From Comamonadaceae bacterium OS-4 (GTDB taxonomy: Bacteria > Pseudomonadota > Gammaproteobacteria > Burkholderiales > Burkholderiaceae_C), in contig AP026970.1 of NCBI GenBank assembly GCA_027924025.1, forward strand, positions 2,750,501 to 2,814,500: a DNA stretch of 64,000 bases, read 5' to 3'. Both the position numbers and the translations under genes were made by a program. Shown one piece after another: positions 18,782 to 27,394 of the stretch (position 1 is its first letter; each line of letters begins with the position of its first letter). Under the pieces are notes generated by a model, which did not search any database, had not been told where the DNA came from, and saw only the letters and a program-made list of their open reading frames with translations.

Positions 18782-19004
18782 GGACAGTCCCTGCGGCCCG
18801 GTCAGTGTAGAAAACCACCCGCCCCGCAAAGCCCCGAAATGGCGGGTGGGCCGCCCGCATCTCCCCGCTTGAAACCGCCTTGTGTATCAGGCCCGGTACA
18901 AAGCAGACAAACCGGCGATACCTGCGCTTTCAAGAATGGGGCTGTCGCTCGGCGCTTGTGGTTCCGGGTGGCACACCAACCACCTATTCAGAAAGGAAAT
19001 GACC

Positions 19005-19862
19005 ATGAGCAGCATCAGCGGGGTCAGTGGCTCCAGCAACGCTTGGGCCGCAGTCAGTGCGCAGCGGGCGCAGCACCAGGCGAAGATGTTCGCCAAGGTC
19101 GACACCGACAGCAATGGCGGCGTCGACCAGACCGAACTCAGCAGTATGTTGAGCGACGTCGCCAGCAAAACCGGGGCCAGCTTGGGCGACAGCAAAGAAC
19201 TGTTCACCAAAATGGACAGCAACGCCGACGGCAGCCTCTCCAGCGACGAGCTGGACAAGGGCATGAAAGACCTGATGCCCCCGCCCTCGACCATGGACTT
19301 CGCACAGTCGCGGGGCATGGGCGGCAGCAACGGCAGCCAGGACGACTTGTTCAGCAAAGTCGACACGGATAGCGACGGCGCGGTCAGCAAGGACGAACTG
19401 CAGGTGCTGACCGACAAAATCAAGTCAGAGTCCGGCCAAGACGTCAGCCAGGATTTCAGCCTGCTCGATGCCGATGGCAGCGGCTCCTTGTCGCAGGCCG
19501 AGTTCGATGCCGGCCGGCCCCAGCCGCCCGCAGGCGCCCAAGGGCCCCAAGGCGCACAGGGCCCCGGTGGCCCGGGCGGCCCCGGCGGTCCACCACCTAG
19601 CGGCGGCCCCGGCGGTGCCGGCAAGACCGAGTCCAGCAGCACCACTTACGACTCGCTGGACACCAACCAGGACGGCACCGTGTCCGAGATGGAACGCATG
19701 GTGGGCGAACTCCAAGAGGCCGTCGCCAGCCTAGCCAGCACCAGCGATGACACCGGCAACACCACCACCAACCAGCAAATCGCCGAGCTGGCCCAAAAGA
19801 TCTACGCCCAGGTCGCCGAGGGCCTGACCGACAGTACCCGCACCCTCAGTACTTCCGCATGA
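19005..19862 (+). CDS. Five-EF-hand calcium-binding protein with Gly/Pro-rich insert
   Basis: 285 residues from ATG 19005, with AAAGGA 7 bases upstream. Five canonical 12-residue EF loops are seen: DTDSNGGVDQTE (33-44), DSNADGSLSSDE (71-82), DTDSDGAVSKDE (120-131), DADGSGSLSQAE (155-166) and DTNQDGTVSEME (219-230), each with acidic 1, 3, 5 and Glu 12. Between loops 4 and 5, residues 172-206 form a collagen-like Gly-Pro-Gln/Gly run. There is no signal peptide or membrane helix. It lies divergent from the two-component genes and upstream of a tripartite exporter, with its own terminator. Its role is unknown; calcium sensing or buffering, or export as a leaderless protein, is inference. Confidence 0.85.
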   Translation: MSSISGVSGSSNAWAAVSAQRAQHQAKMFAKVDTDSNGGVDQTELSSMLSDVASKTGASLGDSKELFTKMDSNADGSLSSDELDKGMKDLMPPPSTMDFAQSRGMGGSNGSQDDLFSKVDTDSDGAVSKDELQVLTDKIKSESGQDVSQDFSLLDADGSGSLSQAEFDAGRPQPPAGAQGPQGAQGPGGPGGPGGPPPSGGPGGAGKTESSSTTYDSLDTNQDGTVSEMERMVGELQEAVASLASTSDDTGNTTTNQQIAELAQKIYAQVAEGLTDSTRTLSTSA

Positions 19863-19920
19863 TTTAGGTCCCTAGCGCAGGTATTCATTGCGCATGTAGC
19901 TCCTGAATTCATAGCAAATA
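19863..19920 (-). repeat. Dispersed short repeat after the EF-hand gene
   Basis: On the minus strand: GCTAT-N9-AGCTACATGCGCA, about 11 bases, TGCGCTAGGGACCTAA. It is a full-length copy starting immediately after the EF-hand stop codon and just before its terminator. Confidence 0.82.
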
Positions 19921-19921
19921 C

Positions 19922-19955
19922 AAGGCCGGGCCATTTTGGTGGATCCGGCCTTTTT
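19922..19955 (+). terminator. Terminator of the EF-hand gene
   Basis: AAGGCCGG (19922-19929) pairs with CCGGCCTT (19945-19952), followed by TTTTT. It separates the EF-hand gene from the exporter operon. Confidence 0.82.
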
Positions 19956-20030
19956 GCTGCCTCCGCCTGTCTTTACCCGTCTTTACCTGCACAGCATGAA
20001 GGCGACACCCCAGCACCACACCATCGGCCT

Positions 20031-21503
20031 ATGGCACCTTTTCCCTACTCTTCACGTCGTTTGCCGCTGCGGCATTGCGCAGCTGCATGCCTGCTGGCGG
20101 TGGCCGCGCTGGGCAGCCGGGCGGCCACCATGGATCCGTCTGATGTTGTGCCTGCTGCCGCGCCGGTGGCGCTCCCGTCCCAATGGACCCAGGCCGGCAG
20201 CGCCACACCCGACAGCCTTGCCCGGTGGTGGGAGCTTTTCCAGGACCCACAGCTTTCCGCCCTGGTCACCCAAGCGCTGCAAGCCAACCCCAGCCTGCGC
20301 AAGGCCACGGCCGCACTGCGGCAAGCGCGCGCCCTGCGCGATGCCAAACAAGGCGCCCTGCTGCCCGGCCTGAACGCCAGCGGCTCCGGCCAGCGCAGCC
20401 AGACCAACGAGCTGCCAGCCACCAACGCCTTCAAGGCCGGGCTGGACGCCAGCTGGGAGCCCGACCTCTTCGGCGCCAAGCGCGCCGCCCTGAATGCCAC
20501 CGAGGGCGACGCCCAAGCCCAGCAAGCCACGCTGGCTGATGCCCAGGTCTCGCTGGCAGCCGAGGTGGCCTTGGCCTATTTGCAACTGCGCGGCCAGCAA
20601 AGCCAGCTGGCGATTGCCCAGACCAACCTCACCAGCCAGCAAGAAACCTTGCAACTCACCGACTGGCGCGCCCAGGCCGGCCTGATCACCAGCCTGGAGG
20701 TAGAGCAGGCCCGCACGGCAGTCGAGCAAACCCGGGCCGAGATCCCGACCCTGCAGGCCAGCATTGCAGCCAGCCAACACAGCCTGGCGGTGCTGACCGG
20801 GCAAGCCCCTACCGCGCTAGTAAGTGCGCTCGGCACGGCGGCCCCCATTCCGCGTGCGCCCGAGCAGCTGGCCATGGCCTTCCCCGCAGACACCCTGCGC
20901 CAGCGCCCCGATGTGCGCGCCGAGGAGGCGCGTATTGCCGCCGCCCTGGCCCGTGTCGAGGTGGCAGATGCAGCACGCTACCCCACGTTTTCGATTGGTG
21001 GATCGCTAGGGCTGAGCGCCGTGACGCTGGCCGGGCTGACCAATGGCGCCAGCGTGCTCAGCAGTCTGCTGGCCAGCGTGTCGCTGCCGGTGTTGGACGG
21101 CGGCGCCAATGCCGCCACCTTGCGCGCCCAAAAGGCCGCACTGGTGCAAGCCCAAGCCAGCTACCAAAGCACAGTGCTCACCGCACTGCAAGAGGTGGAA
21201 GACGCCCTGGCCGCCCTGCGTGGCCAGCGCGCACGGCTGCAGCATTTGCAAAGCGCCGCGAGTGCCGCCGAACTGGCTGCCCTCTTGGCCAGCCAGCGTT
21301 ACACCAGCGGCCTGATCGACTTTCAAACCGTGCTGAGCACCCAGCGCACCCTCTTGAGCGCGCAAAACAGCGTGGCCAACACCCTGACCGACCTGGGCAT
21401 CGGCCATGTGCGCCTCTACAAGGCGCTGGGCGGTGGCTGGCAGCCTGAAGCTGCAGCCACCCCAACCGCCACGCCCGCCCCACTTTCTGCAGGACAACCA
21501 TGA
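20031..21503 (+). CDS. Outer-membrane efflux protein, NodT/TolC family
   Basis: 490 residues. An N-terminal signal peptide (LRHCAAACLLAVAALGSRA) is followed by two repeats of the outer-membrane efflux fold: WWELFQDPQLSALVTQALQ, the ASWEPDLFGAKRAAL segment, RQRPDVRAEEARIAAALARV and the long alpha-helical barrel. NodT proteins are usually lipoproteins, but no Cys follows the cleavage site, so this one would be non-lipidated. It forms the outer-membrane duct of the tripartite exporter made with the next three genes; its stop overlaps the adaptor start (ATGA at 21500). The start codon has a weak ribosome-binding site, so it may lie slightly elsewhere. Confidence 0.9.
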   Translation: MAPFPYSSRRLPLRHCAAACLLAVAALGSRAATMDPSDVVPAAAPVALPSQWTQAGSATPDSLARWWELFQDPQLSALVTQALQANPSLRKATAALRQARALRDAKQGALLPGLNASGSGQRSQTNELPATNAFKAGLDASWEPDLFGAKRAALNATEGDAQAQQATLADAQVSLAAEVALAYLQLRGQQSQLAIAQTNLTSQQETLQLTDWRAQAGLITSLEVEQARTAVEQTRAEIPTLQASIAASQHSLAVLTGQAPTALVSALGTAAPIPRAPEQLAMAFPADTLRQRPDVRAEEARIAAALARVEVADAARYPTFSIGGSLGLSAVTLAGLTNGASVLSSLLASVSLPVLDGGANAATLRAQKAALVQAQASYQSTVLTALQEVEDALAALRGQRARLQHLQSAASAAELAALLASQRYTSGLIDFQTVLSTQRTLLSAQNSVANTLTDLGIGHVRLYKALGGGWQPEAAATPTATPAPLSAGQP

Positions 21504-22825
21504 GCACCGACACCGCACCCATTTCATCCGCCGTGCCCAGCACCGCCGACATTCAGGCTTTGCTGCAAACCGCAGCACCACCCGTCTGGTGGCGCCGGCC
21601 TTTGGTGTGGGGCAGCGCCGCCGCCGTGCTGCTGGCCTTGGCAGGCGCCTATGCCTGGCAAAACCAGCGCCAAGCCCAAGCGGCCCCGACCTATGTGAGC
21701 GAGGTCGTGCAGCGTGGCAACCTCACCCTCAGCGTGTCGGCCAACGGCACGCTGCAGCCCACCCGCTCGGTCAACATCGGCAGCGAGCTCTCGGGCACGG
21801 TACGCAATGTGCTGGTGGATGTGAACGACCGTGTGCGCAAAGGCCAACTGCTGGTCGAGCTGGACACTGCCAAGCTCAACGACCAGCTCACCAAAAGCCG
21901 AGCCGCCCTGAGTGCCGCCCAGGCCAAGGTGGCGCAAACCGTGGTCACCGTCAAAGAGTCCCAGCTCAGCCTGGCCCGGCTGGAAGAAGTGGCCCGCCTC
22001 TCGGGCGGCAAGGTTCCGTCCAAAACTGAGCTCGACAGCGCCCGCGCCACCCTGGAGCGCGCCCAGGCCGACGAAGCCAGCGCCCACGCCAGTGTGATCG
22101 AGGCGCAAGCCGGTGTGTCCAGCGACGCCACCAACCTGTCCAAGGCGTCCATCCGCTCGTCGATCGACGGCGTGGTGCTCACCCGCACCGTCGAGCCGGG
22201 CAATGCGGTAGCCGCCTCGCTGCAAGCCGTCACCCTGCTGAGCGTGGCCGAAGACCTGAGCAAGCTGCGCCTGCAGGTGAATGTGGACGAGGCCGATGTG
22301 GGCTCGGTGAAAGTGGGGCAAAAAGCCAGCTTCACCGTCAGCGCCTACCCTTCACGCAGATTTCCCGCCACCATCACCCGCGTGGCCTATGGCTCCACCA
22401 CGACTGAGAACGTGGTCACCTATATCACCTATTTGGAGGTAGACAACAGCGACCTGACCTTGCGCCCCGGCATGACAGCTACCGCCACCATCACCGCCAC
22501 CGAGCGCAAAGACGTGCTGCTGGTGCCCAATACCGCCCTGCGCTACAGCCCGAGCAGCACGGCTGGCAAAGCCGGTGCCGGTGCTGGTGGCAGCAGCGTG
22601 GTGGGCAGCCTCTTGCCCCGTATGCCCGGCGGCACCGCCCGCAAAACCGCAGGCACCGCGGCCGGTGGCAACAAACAGGTGTGGGTGCTGCGCGATGGCG
22701 TGGCCACCGCCGTTCCGGTGCAAACCGGCATCAGCGACGGCCGCATGACCGAAGTCACCGGCGGCGAGCTGGCCACCGATATGCGGGTGATCACCGACCA
22801 GCGAAGCGCCGGGGGCGCACCATGA
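21500..22825 (+). CDS. Periplasmic adaptor subunit, MacA-like
   Basis: 441 residues. One N-terminal membrane anchor (VWGSAAAVLLALAGAYAW) precedes the membrane-fusion fold: a lipoyl half-motif near SVNIGSELSGTVRNVLVDVND, a coiled-coil hairpin (about 120-210), the matching half SIRSSIDGVVLTRTVEPGN, and a beta-barrel. An unusual Ala/Gly-rich insert (GKAGAGAGGSSVVG) interrupts the membrane-proximal domain near residue 355. It links the inner-membrane ABC complex to the NodT-type duct. Overlaps of 4 bases on both sides show translational coupling. Confidence 0.9.
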   Translation: MSTDTAPISSAVPSTADIQALLQTAAPPVWWRRPLVWGSAAAVLLALAGAYAWQNQRQAQAAPTYVSEVVQRGNLTLSVSANGTLQPTRSVNIGSELSGTVRNVLVDVNDRVRKGQLLVELDTAKLNDQLTKSRAALSAAQAKVAQTVVTVKESQLSLARLEEVARLSGGKVPSKTELDSARATLERAQADEASAHASVIEAQAGVSSDATNLSKASIRSSIDGVVLTRTVEPGNAVAASLQAVTLLSVAEDLSKLRLQVNVDEADVGSVKVGQKASFTVSAYPSRRFPATITRVAYGSTTTENVVTYITYLEVDNSDLTLRPGMTATATITATERKDVLLVPNTALRYSPSSTAGKAGAGAGGSSVVGSLLPRMPGGTARKTAGTAAGGNKQVWVLRDGVATAVPVQTGISDGRMTEVTGGELATDMRVITDQRSAGGAP

Positions 22826-23559
22826 GTGCTGCACCGCTGATTGAGCTCAAGGGCGTGACGCGCACCTATGGCGAAGGCGCCACCGCCCTGCAGGCGCTCA
22901 AAGGGGTGAACCTGCGGATTGAGGCCGGAGACTTTGTGGCCATCATGGGCCCCAGCGGTTCGGGCAAGTCCACCGCCATGAACACCTTGGGCTGCCTGGA
23001 CACACCCACCACCGGCGAATATTTGTTCCAGGGTGTGCACGTCGAAACCCTGGGCCGCGACCAGCGCGCACGCCTGCGCCGCCACTACTTGGGCTTTGTG
23101 TTTCAGGGCTTTAACCTGCTGGCCCGCACCTCGGCGCAAGAGAATGTGGAGCTGCCCCTGCTGTACCGCGGCGAGTCTGCCGCCGCACGCCACAAGGCCG
23201 CCGCCCTTGCCTTGGCCCAGGTGGGCCTGCAAGGCTGGGAGCACCACACCCCGGCCGAGCTCTCAGGTGGGCAGCAGCAGCGGGTGGCGATTGCCCGCGC
23301 CATCGTCACCCAACCCACGGTGCTGCTGGCGGACGAGCCCACCGGCAACCTCGACACCAAACGCAGCGCCGAAATCATGGAGCTGCTGCAAGACCTGAAT
23401 GTGCAGCACGGCATTACCGTGCTCATGGTGACCCACGAGCCCGACATGGCGGCCTATGCCAAACGCATGGTGCGTTTTGTGGACGGCCTGGTGGAGAGCG
23501 ATGTGCTCAACCCCCACCCTGTGCAGCGGCACGCAGCAGCCCCGCAAGAGGTGCACTGA
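22822..23559 (+). CDS. ABC transporter ATPase, MacB/LolD type
   Basis: 245 residues from ATG 22822, overlapping the adaptor stop by 4 bases. Walker A is GPSGSGKST (43-51), the signature is LSGGQQQRVAIARA, Walker B is VLLADEPTGNLD, and the H-loop is MVTHEPD. It is the MacB/LolD/FtsE subclass that drives mechanotransmission rather than transport across the membrane. In E. coli MacB the ATPase and permease are fused; here they are separate genes joined by a 1-base overlap. Confidence 0.92.
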   Translation: MSAAPLIELKGVTRTYGEGATALQALKGVNLRIEAGDFVAIMGPSGSGKSTAMNTLGCLDTPTTGEYLFQGVHVETLGRDQRARLRRHYLGFVFQGFNLLARTSAQENVELPLLYRGESAAARHKAAALALAQVGLQGWEHHTPAELSGGQQQRVAIARAIVTQPTVLLADEPTGNLDTKRSAEIMELLQDLNVQHGITVLMVTHEPDMAAYAKRMVRFVDGLVESDVLNPHPVQRHAAAPQEVH

Positions 23560-24767
23560 TGCTGCTCAACACCATCTTGCTGGCCCTGCGCTCGATCCGG
23601 CGCAACCTGATGCGGTCCTTTCTGACGGTGCTGGGCATTGTGATCGGCGTGAGCGCCGTCATCACTATGGTGACCTTGGGCAACGGCGCCACACAGGCGG
23701 TACAAACCCAAATATCGAGCCTGGGCACCAACCTGCTGCAAATCCGCCCAGGCCAACGCATGGGCCCGGGCGCTGGGGGTGGCGCAGCGCCGTCCTTCAA
23801 AGAGGCCGATGCCACCGCCATTGCCAGCCAGATCGGCGGCGTGTCGGCGGTAGCGCCCGAGTCGCGCAGCAGCGCTACGGTAGTGGCCAACGGCCGCAAC
23901 TGGACGTCGAGCGTGGTCGGCAGCAGCAATGCCTGGCTCACCACCGGCAACTGGCTGCTCCAGGAGGGCCGCGAATTCAGCGACGACGAGCTGCGCGCCG
24001 GCGCCGCCAGCTGCGTCATTGGCGAAACCGTGCGCCGCGAAATGTTTGGCAGCACCCCGGCCCTGGGCCAGGCCCTGCGGGTCAAGCAGGTGTCGTGCGA
24101 GGTGGTGGGCATTCTGGCCTCCAAGGGCCAGGGCAGCTTTGGCAACGACCAAGACGATGTGGTGCTGGTGCCCCTCAAAACCCTGCAACGCCGCATCACC
24201 GGCAACACCCGGGTCAACACCCTGCTGGTCTCCATGGCCGAGGGCAGCGACGCCACCCGCATCAAGGCGGGCATTACCCAGTTGCTGCGCGAGCAGCGCA
24301 AGCTGGCCGATGGCGTGGAAGACAACTTCAACGTGCTGGACACCAAGCAACTCGCCGACACCCTGTCGGGCACCACACAGATCATGACCACCCTTTTGGG
24401 CGCCGTGGCCGCCGTCAGCCTGCTGGTGGGCGGCATCGGGGTGATGAACATCATGCTGGTGAGCGTGACCGAGCGCACCCGCGAGATCGGCCTGCGCCTG
24501 GCCATCGGCGCGCTGGAGCGCGAGGTGCTGCTGCAGTTCCTGATCGAAGCCGTGGTGCTCGCTTCGCTGGGCGGTCTGCTGGGGGTGGCGCTGGCCACGG
24601 TCGCATCCTTGGGCCTGGCCGCGCTGATGCAGATCCCCTACAGCTTCAACCTCGGGGTGAACCTGATGTCGTTTGCCTTCTCGGCGGCGATCGGGGTGGT
24701 GTTTGGTTTTGTGCCCGCCCGTCGGGCCGCAAGGCTGGACCCGATCGAGGCACTGCGGCACGAATAA
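23559..24767 (+). CDS. ABC transporter permease, MacB/FtsX type
   Basis: 402 residues. N-terminal helix with RSFLTVLGIVIGVSAVITMV, a periplasmic MacB-type domain (about 50-280), then three C-terminal helices containing GGIGVMNIMLVSVTERTREIG, the conserved FtsX signature, and a typical RRAARLDPIEALRHE tail. It converts ATP hydrolysis by its partner into movements that push substrate from the periplasm through the adaptor into the outer-membrane duct. Last gene of the four-gene exporter operon; substrate unknown (macrolides, peptides and lipopeptides are known for the family). Confidence 0.92.
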   Translation: MLLNTILLALRSIRRNLMRSFLTVLGIVIGVSAVITMVTLGNGATQAVQTQISSLGTNLLQIRPGQRMGPGAGGGAAPSFKEADATAIASQIGGVSAVAPESRSSATVVANGRNWTSSVVGSSNAWLTTGNWLLQEGREFSDDELRAGAASCVIGETVRREMFGSTPALGQALRVKQVSCEVVGILASKGQGSFGNDQDDVVLVPLKTLQRRITGNTRVNTLLVSMAEGSDATRIKAGITQLLREQRKLADGVEDNFNVLDTKQLADTLSGTTQIMTTLLGAVAAVSLLVGGIGVMNIMLVSVTERTREIGLRLAIGALEREVLLQFLIEAVVLASLGGLLGVALATVASLGLAALMQIPYSFNLGVNLMSFAFSAAIGVVFGFVPARRAARLDPIEALRHE

Positions 24768-24781
24768 GCCGGGCCAGAAGA

Positions 24782-24847
24782 GTTTTTATTAAAAAACGCC
24801 TCTAGGCCTCTATTTAACTGCGCAAGCAGCTACTTATTTGATAGCAA
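24782..24847 (-). repeat. Dispersed short repeat overlapping the purN 3' end
   Basis: On the minus strand: GCTATCAAATAAGTAGCTGC, then TTGCGCA, about 10 bases, GGCCTAGAGGC and a T/A-rich tail to 24782. It is the most complete copy in the window. The last three sense codons (Ser-Asn-Lys) and the TAG stop of purN lie in its first 15 bases. Confidence 0.88.
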
Positions 24848-25423
24848 CGCCGCAACCGCGCGGGGGTAAATGCGGTGCTCCTGCGTGAGCACCCGGGCGG
24901 ACAGGGTTTCGGCGGTGTCCCCCGGCAGCACGGGCACCACGGCCTGCTCCAGAATCGGCCCGTGGTCCAGCTCAGGCGTGACCAGGTGCACCGTGGCACC
25001 GGCAAACTTGCAGCCGGCATCCAGCGCCCGCTGGTGGGTGTGCAAGCCGCCAAACGCCGGCAACAGCGAGGGGTGGATGTTGACCAAGCGCCCGGCATAT
25101 TTCTCCACAAAACCCGCGGTAAGGATGCGCATGAACCCGGCCAGCACAACCAACACTGGTGCGTGCGGCGTGTCATAGCGGTTGATCACCTCCGCCAGGG
25201 CGGCATCGAATGCTTCGCGGTCGGCATAGGTTTTATGGTCGAGCACATGGGTATCCAAGCCCTGCTCTTTGCCGAACACCAAGCCGCTCGCAGTGCCTTT
25301 GTTGCTGATAACCGCGGCCACGCGGGCGCCATAGCGGCTCGCCCAGTCTTCTTTTTGGGATGCGCGCACGATGGCAGCCATATTGGAGCCACCGCCAGAG
25401 ATCAAAATCACAATGTTTTTCAT
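24830..25423 (-). CDS. purN: Phosphoribosylglycinamide formyltransferase PurN
   Basis: 197 residues from ATG 25423 (MKNIVILISGGGSN); a longer frame to 25507 runs into the divergent gene and is not used. ILISGGGSNMAAIV binds phosphate, NIHPSLLPAFGG holds the catalytic Asn and His, and PELDHGPIL holds the catalytic Asp. It transfers a formyl group from 10-formyl-THF to GAR in purine synthesis. It is divergent from yceH with 13 bases between starts. The C-terminal ...LLSNK and stop are provided by a dispersed repeat, so the native end may have been replaced. Confidence 0.94.
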   Translation of the reverse strand: MKNIVILISGGGSNMAAIVRASQKEDWASRYGARVAAVISNKGTASGLVFGKEQGLDTHVLDHKTYADREAFDAALAEVINRYDTPHAPVLVVLAGFMRILTAGFVEKYAGRLVNIHPSLLPAFGGLHTHQRALDAGCKFAGATVHLVTPELDHGPILEQAVVPVLPGDTAETLSARVLTQEHRIYPRAVAALLSNK

Positions 25424-25436
25424 AACTGGCTGAATT

Positions 25437-26111
25437 ATGACCACCCCCCTCCTGCTCTCCCCTGTCGAAGCCCGCGTGCTGGCCACCCTGATGGAAAAAG
25501 CCCGCACGGTGCCCGACAGCTATCCGCTCACCCTGAACAGCTTGCTGCTGGGCTGCAACCAAAAGACCAGCCGGGAGCCGCTGATGGAGCTGAGCGAATC
25601 CGAAGTCAGCAGCGCCGTCGACAGCCTGCGCGAGGCCGGCCTGGTGCACGAGACCAGCGGCGGACGCGCTGTCAAGTTCACCCACAACGCCCAGCGCGGC
25701 ATCGGTGTGCCTGAACAAAGTGCTGTGTTGCTGGGCCTCTTGATGTTGCGCGGCCCGCAGACGGCCGCCGAGCTGCGTCTGAACGCCGAGCGCTGGTACC
25801 GTTTTGCCGATACCTCGTCGGTCGAAGCGTTTCTGGACGAGCTGCAGGAACGCAGTGAAGAAAAAGGGGGGCCCTTGGTCATCAAGCTGGACCGCGCACC
25901 CGGGGCCCGCGAACAACGCTGGGCCCACCTGCTGTGCGGGCCGGTGGATGCCAGCGCGGCGGTCATCAGCCGGTCTGGCGCTGCAACGGGCCCGGCAAAC
26001 GTGGAGCTCCAGGCCCGGGTCACCCAACTCGAGGCCGAGGTTGCCGACCTGCGTGCCACGGTGCAAAAACTGTGTGCCGAACTCGGAATGTCGCAACCTG
26101 GACAAGAATAA
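25437..26111 (+). CDS. YceH-family protein (DUF480, UPF0502)
   Basis: 224 residues. [20 protein letters not shown] and [20 protein letters not shown] at the N-terminus and [15 protein letters not shown] mid-protein are the two winged-helix halves of DUF480 proteins. The C-terminus ends with a short coiled coil ([21 protein letters not shown]). Function is unknown; a DNA-binding role is suggested only by the fold. Divergent from purN, upstream of the acyl-CoA dehydrogenase pair. Confidence 0.88.
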   Translation: MTTPLLLSPVEARVLATLMEKARTVPDSYPLTLNSLLLGCNQKTSREPLMELSESEVSSAVDSLREAGLVHETSGGRAVKFTHNAQRGIGVPEQSAVLLGLLMLRGPQTAAELRLNAERWYRFADTSSVEAFLDELQERSEEKGGPLVIKLDRAPGAREQRWAHLLCGPVDASAAVISRSGAATGPANVELQARVTQLEAEVADLRATVQKLCAELGMSQPGQE

Positions 26112-26179
26112 AAGAACGACCGTGCTAAAACACGGGATAACGTTCCGCTGAACCGGATATCTAGAAAGAGGAGACTGCA

Positions 26180-27382
26180 ATGGACTTGGCTTTCACGCCT
26201 GAAGAACAGGCTTTTCGCGAAGAGGTGCGCACCTGGGTACACGCCCATTTGCCCGCCGACATCGCCCATAAGGTGCACAACGCCCTGGAGTTGACCCGCG
26301 AGGACCACCAGCGCTGGGCCAAAATCTTGGGTGCCAAGGGCTGGCTGGGTTTCGGCTGGCCTAAGGAGTTTGGCGGCCCCGGCTGGACGGCCATCCAGAA
26401 GCATTTGTTTGAAGAAGAATGCGCGCTCGCCGGCGCTCCAAGGGTCATCCCCTTCGGCCCGGTGATGGTGGCGCCGGTCATCATGGCCTTTGGCAACGCT
26501 GAACAGCAACAGCGCTTTTTGCCCGGTATTGCCAGCGGTGAAGTCTGGTGGAGCCAGGGCTACAGCGAACCGGGCTCCGGCTCGGACTTGGCCTCGGTCA
26601 AGACGCGTGCAGAGCGCCAGGGCAATAAATACATCGTCAACGGCCAGAAGACTTGGACTACGCTGGGCCAATACGGCGAGTGGATCTTCTGCCTGGTGCG
26701 CACCAGCAATGAAGGCAAGCCACAGACCGGCATCAGCTTCCTGCTGATCGACATGAAGAGCCCCGGCGTGACGGTGCGCCCCATCATCATGCTCGACGGC
26801 GGCCACGAGGTGAACGAAGTCTTTTTTGACAACGTGGAAGTCCCGATAGAGAACCTGATCGGCGAAGAAAACAAGGGCTGGACCTACGCCAAGCACCTGC
26901 TCAGCCACGAGCGCACCAACATTGCCGACATCAACCGCTCCAAGCGCGAGCTGGAGCGCCTCAAGCGCATCGCCAAGCGCGAAGGCGTGTGGGACCCTAC
27001 CGTAGGGGGCTCCGCAGCCAGCCGCTTCCGCGATGAAATCGCCAAGCTGGAAGTGGATGTCGTTGCGCTCGAGATGATGGTGCTGCGCGTGCTGTCGGCG
27101 GAGAAGAGCGGCAAGAACTCGCTGGACATCGCAGGCCTGTTGAAGATCCGAGGCAGCGAAATCCAGCAGCGCTACAGCGAGCTGATGATGCTGGCCGCCG
27201 GCCCATTCGCCCTGCCGCTCATCCGCGAAGCCATGGAGGCCGGCTGGCAAGGCGACTTCCCCGGCGGCGAGGTGGGCAATGCGCCCCTGTCATCCACCTA
27301 CCTCAACCTGCGCAAGACCACCATCTATGGCGGCAGCAACGAGGTGCAACGAAACATTGTGGCTCAGGTCGTCCTGGGCTAA
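26180..27382 (+). CDS. Acyl-CoA dehydrogenase (PimC-like large subunit)
   Basis: 400 residues, AAAGAGGAG upstream. Acyl-CoA dehydrogenase fold: N-terminal helical domain with LGWLGFGWPKEFGG-like segment, FAD-contacting GYSEPGSGSDLASV, a VNGQKTWTT beta-domain motif, and a C-terminal IYGGSNEVQRNIVAQ FAD-binding helix. Paired large/small proteins of this kind are annotated as pimeloyl-CoA dehydrogenase PimCD in alpha- and betaproteobacteria. It desaturates an acyl- or dicarboxylyl-CoA and passes electrons to ETF; true substrate unknown. The next gene follows after 12 bases. Confidence 0.88.
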   Translation: MDLAFTPEEQAFREEVRTWVHAHLPADIAHKVHNALELTREDHQRWAKILGAKGWLGFGWPKEFGGPGWTAIQKHLFEEECALAGAPRVIPFGPVMVAPVIMAFGNAEQQQRFLPGIASGEVWWSQGYSEPGSGSDLASVKTRAERQGNKYIVNGQKTWTTLGQYGEWIFCLVRTSNEGKPQTGISFLLIDMKSPGVTVRPIIMLDGGHEVNEVFFDNVEVPIENLIGEENKGWTYAKHLLSHERTNIADINRSKRELERLKRIAKREGVWDPTVGGSAASRFRDEIAKLEVDVVALEMMVLRVLSAEKSGKNSLDIAGLLKIRGSEIQQRYSELMMLAAGPFALPLIREAMEAGWQGDFPGGEVGNAPLSSTYLNLRKTTIYGGSNEVQRNIVAQVVLG

Positions 27383-27394
27383 CGGGAGAAGAAC

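Noticed and set aside
25520..27250. 576-codon minus-strand frame over yceH and the acyl-CoA dehydrogenase
   Set aside because: Spans two genes of firm identity in the other direction and shows only shadow composition.
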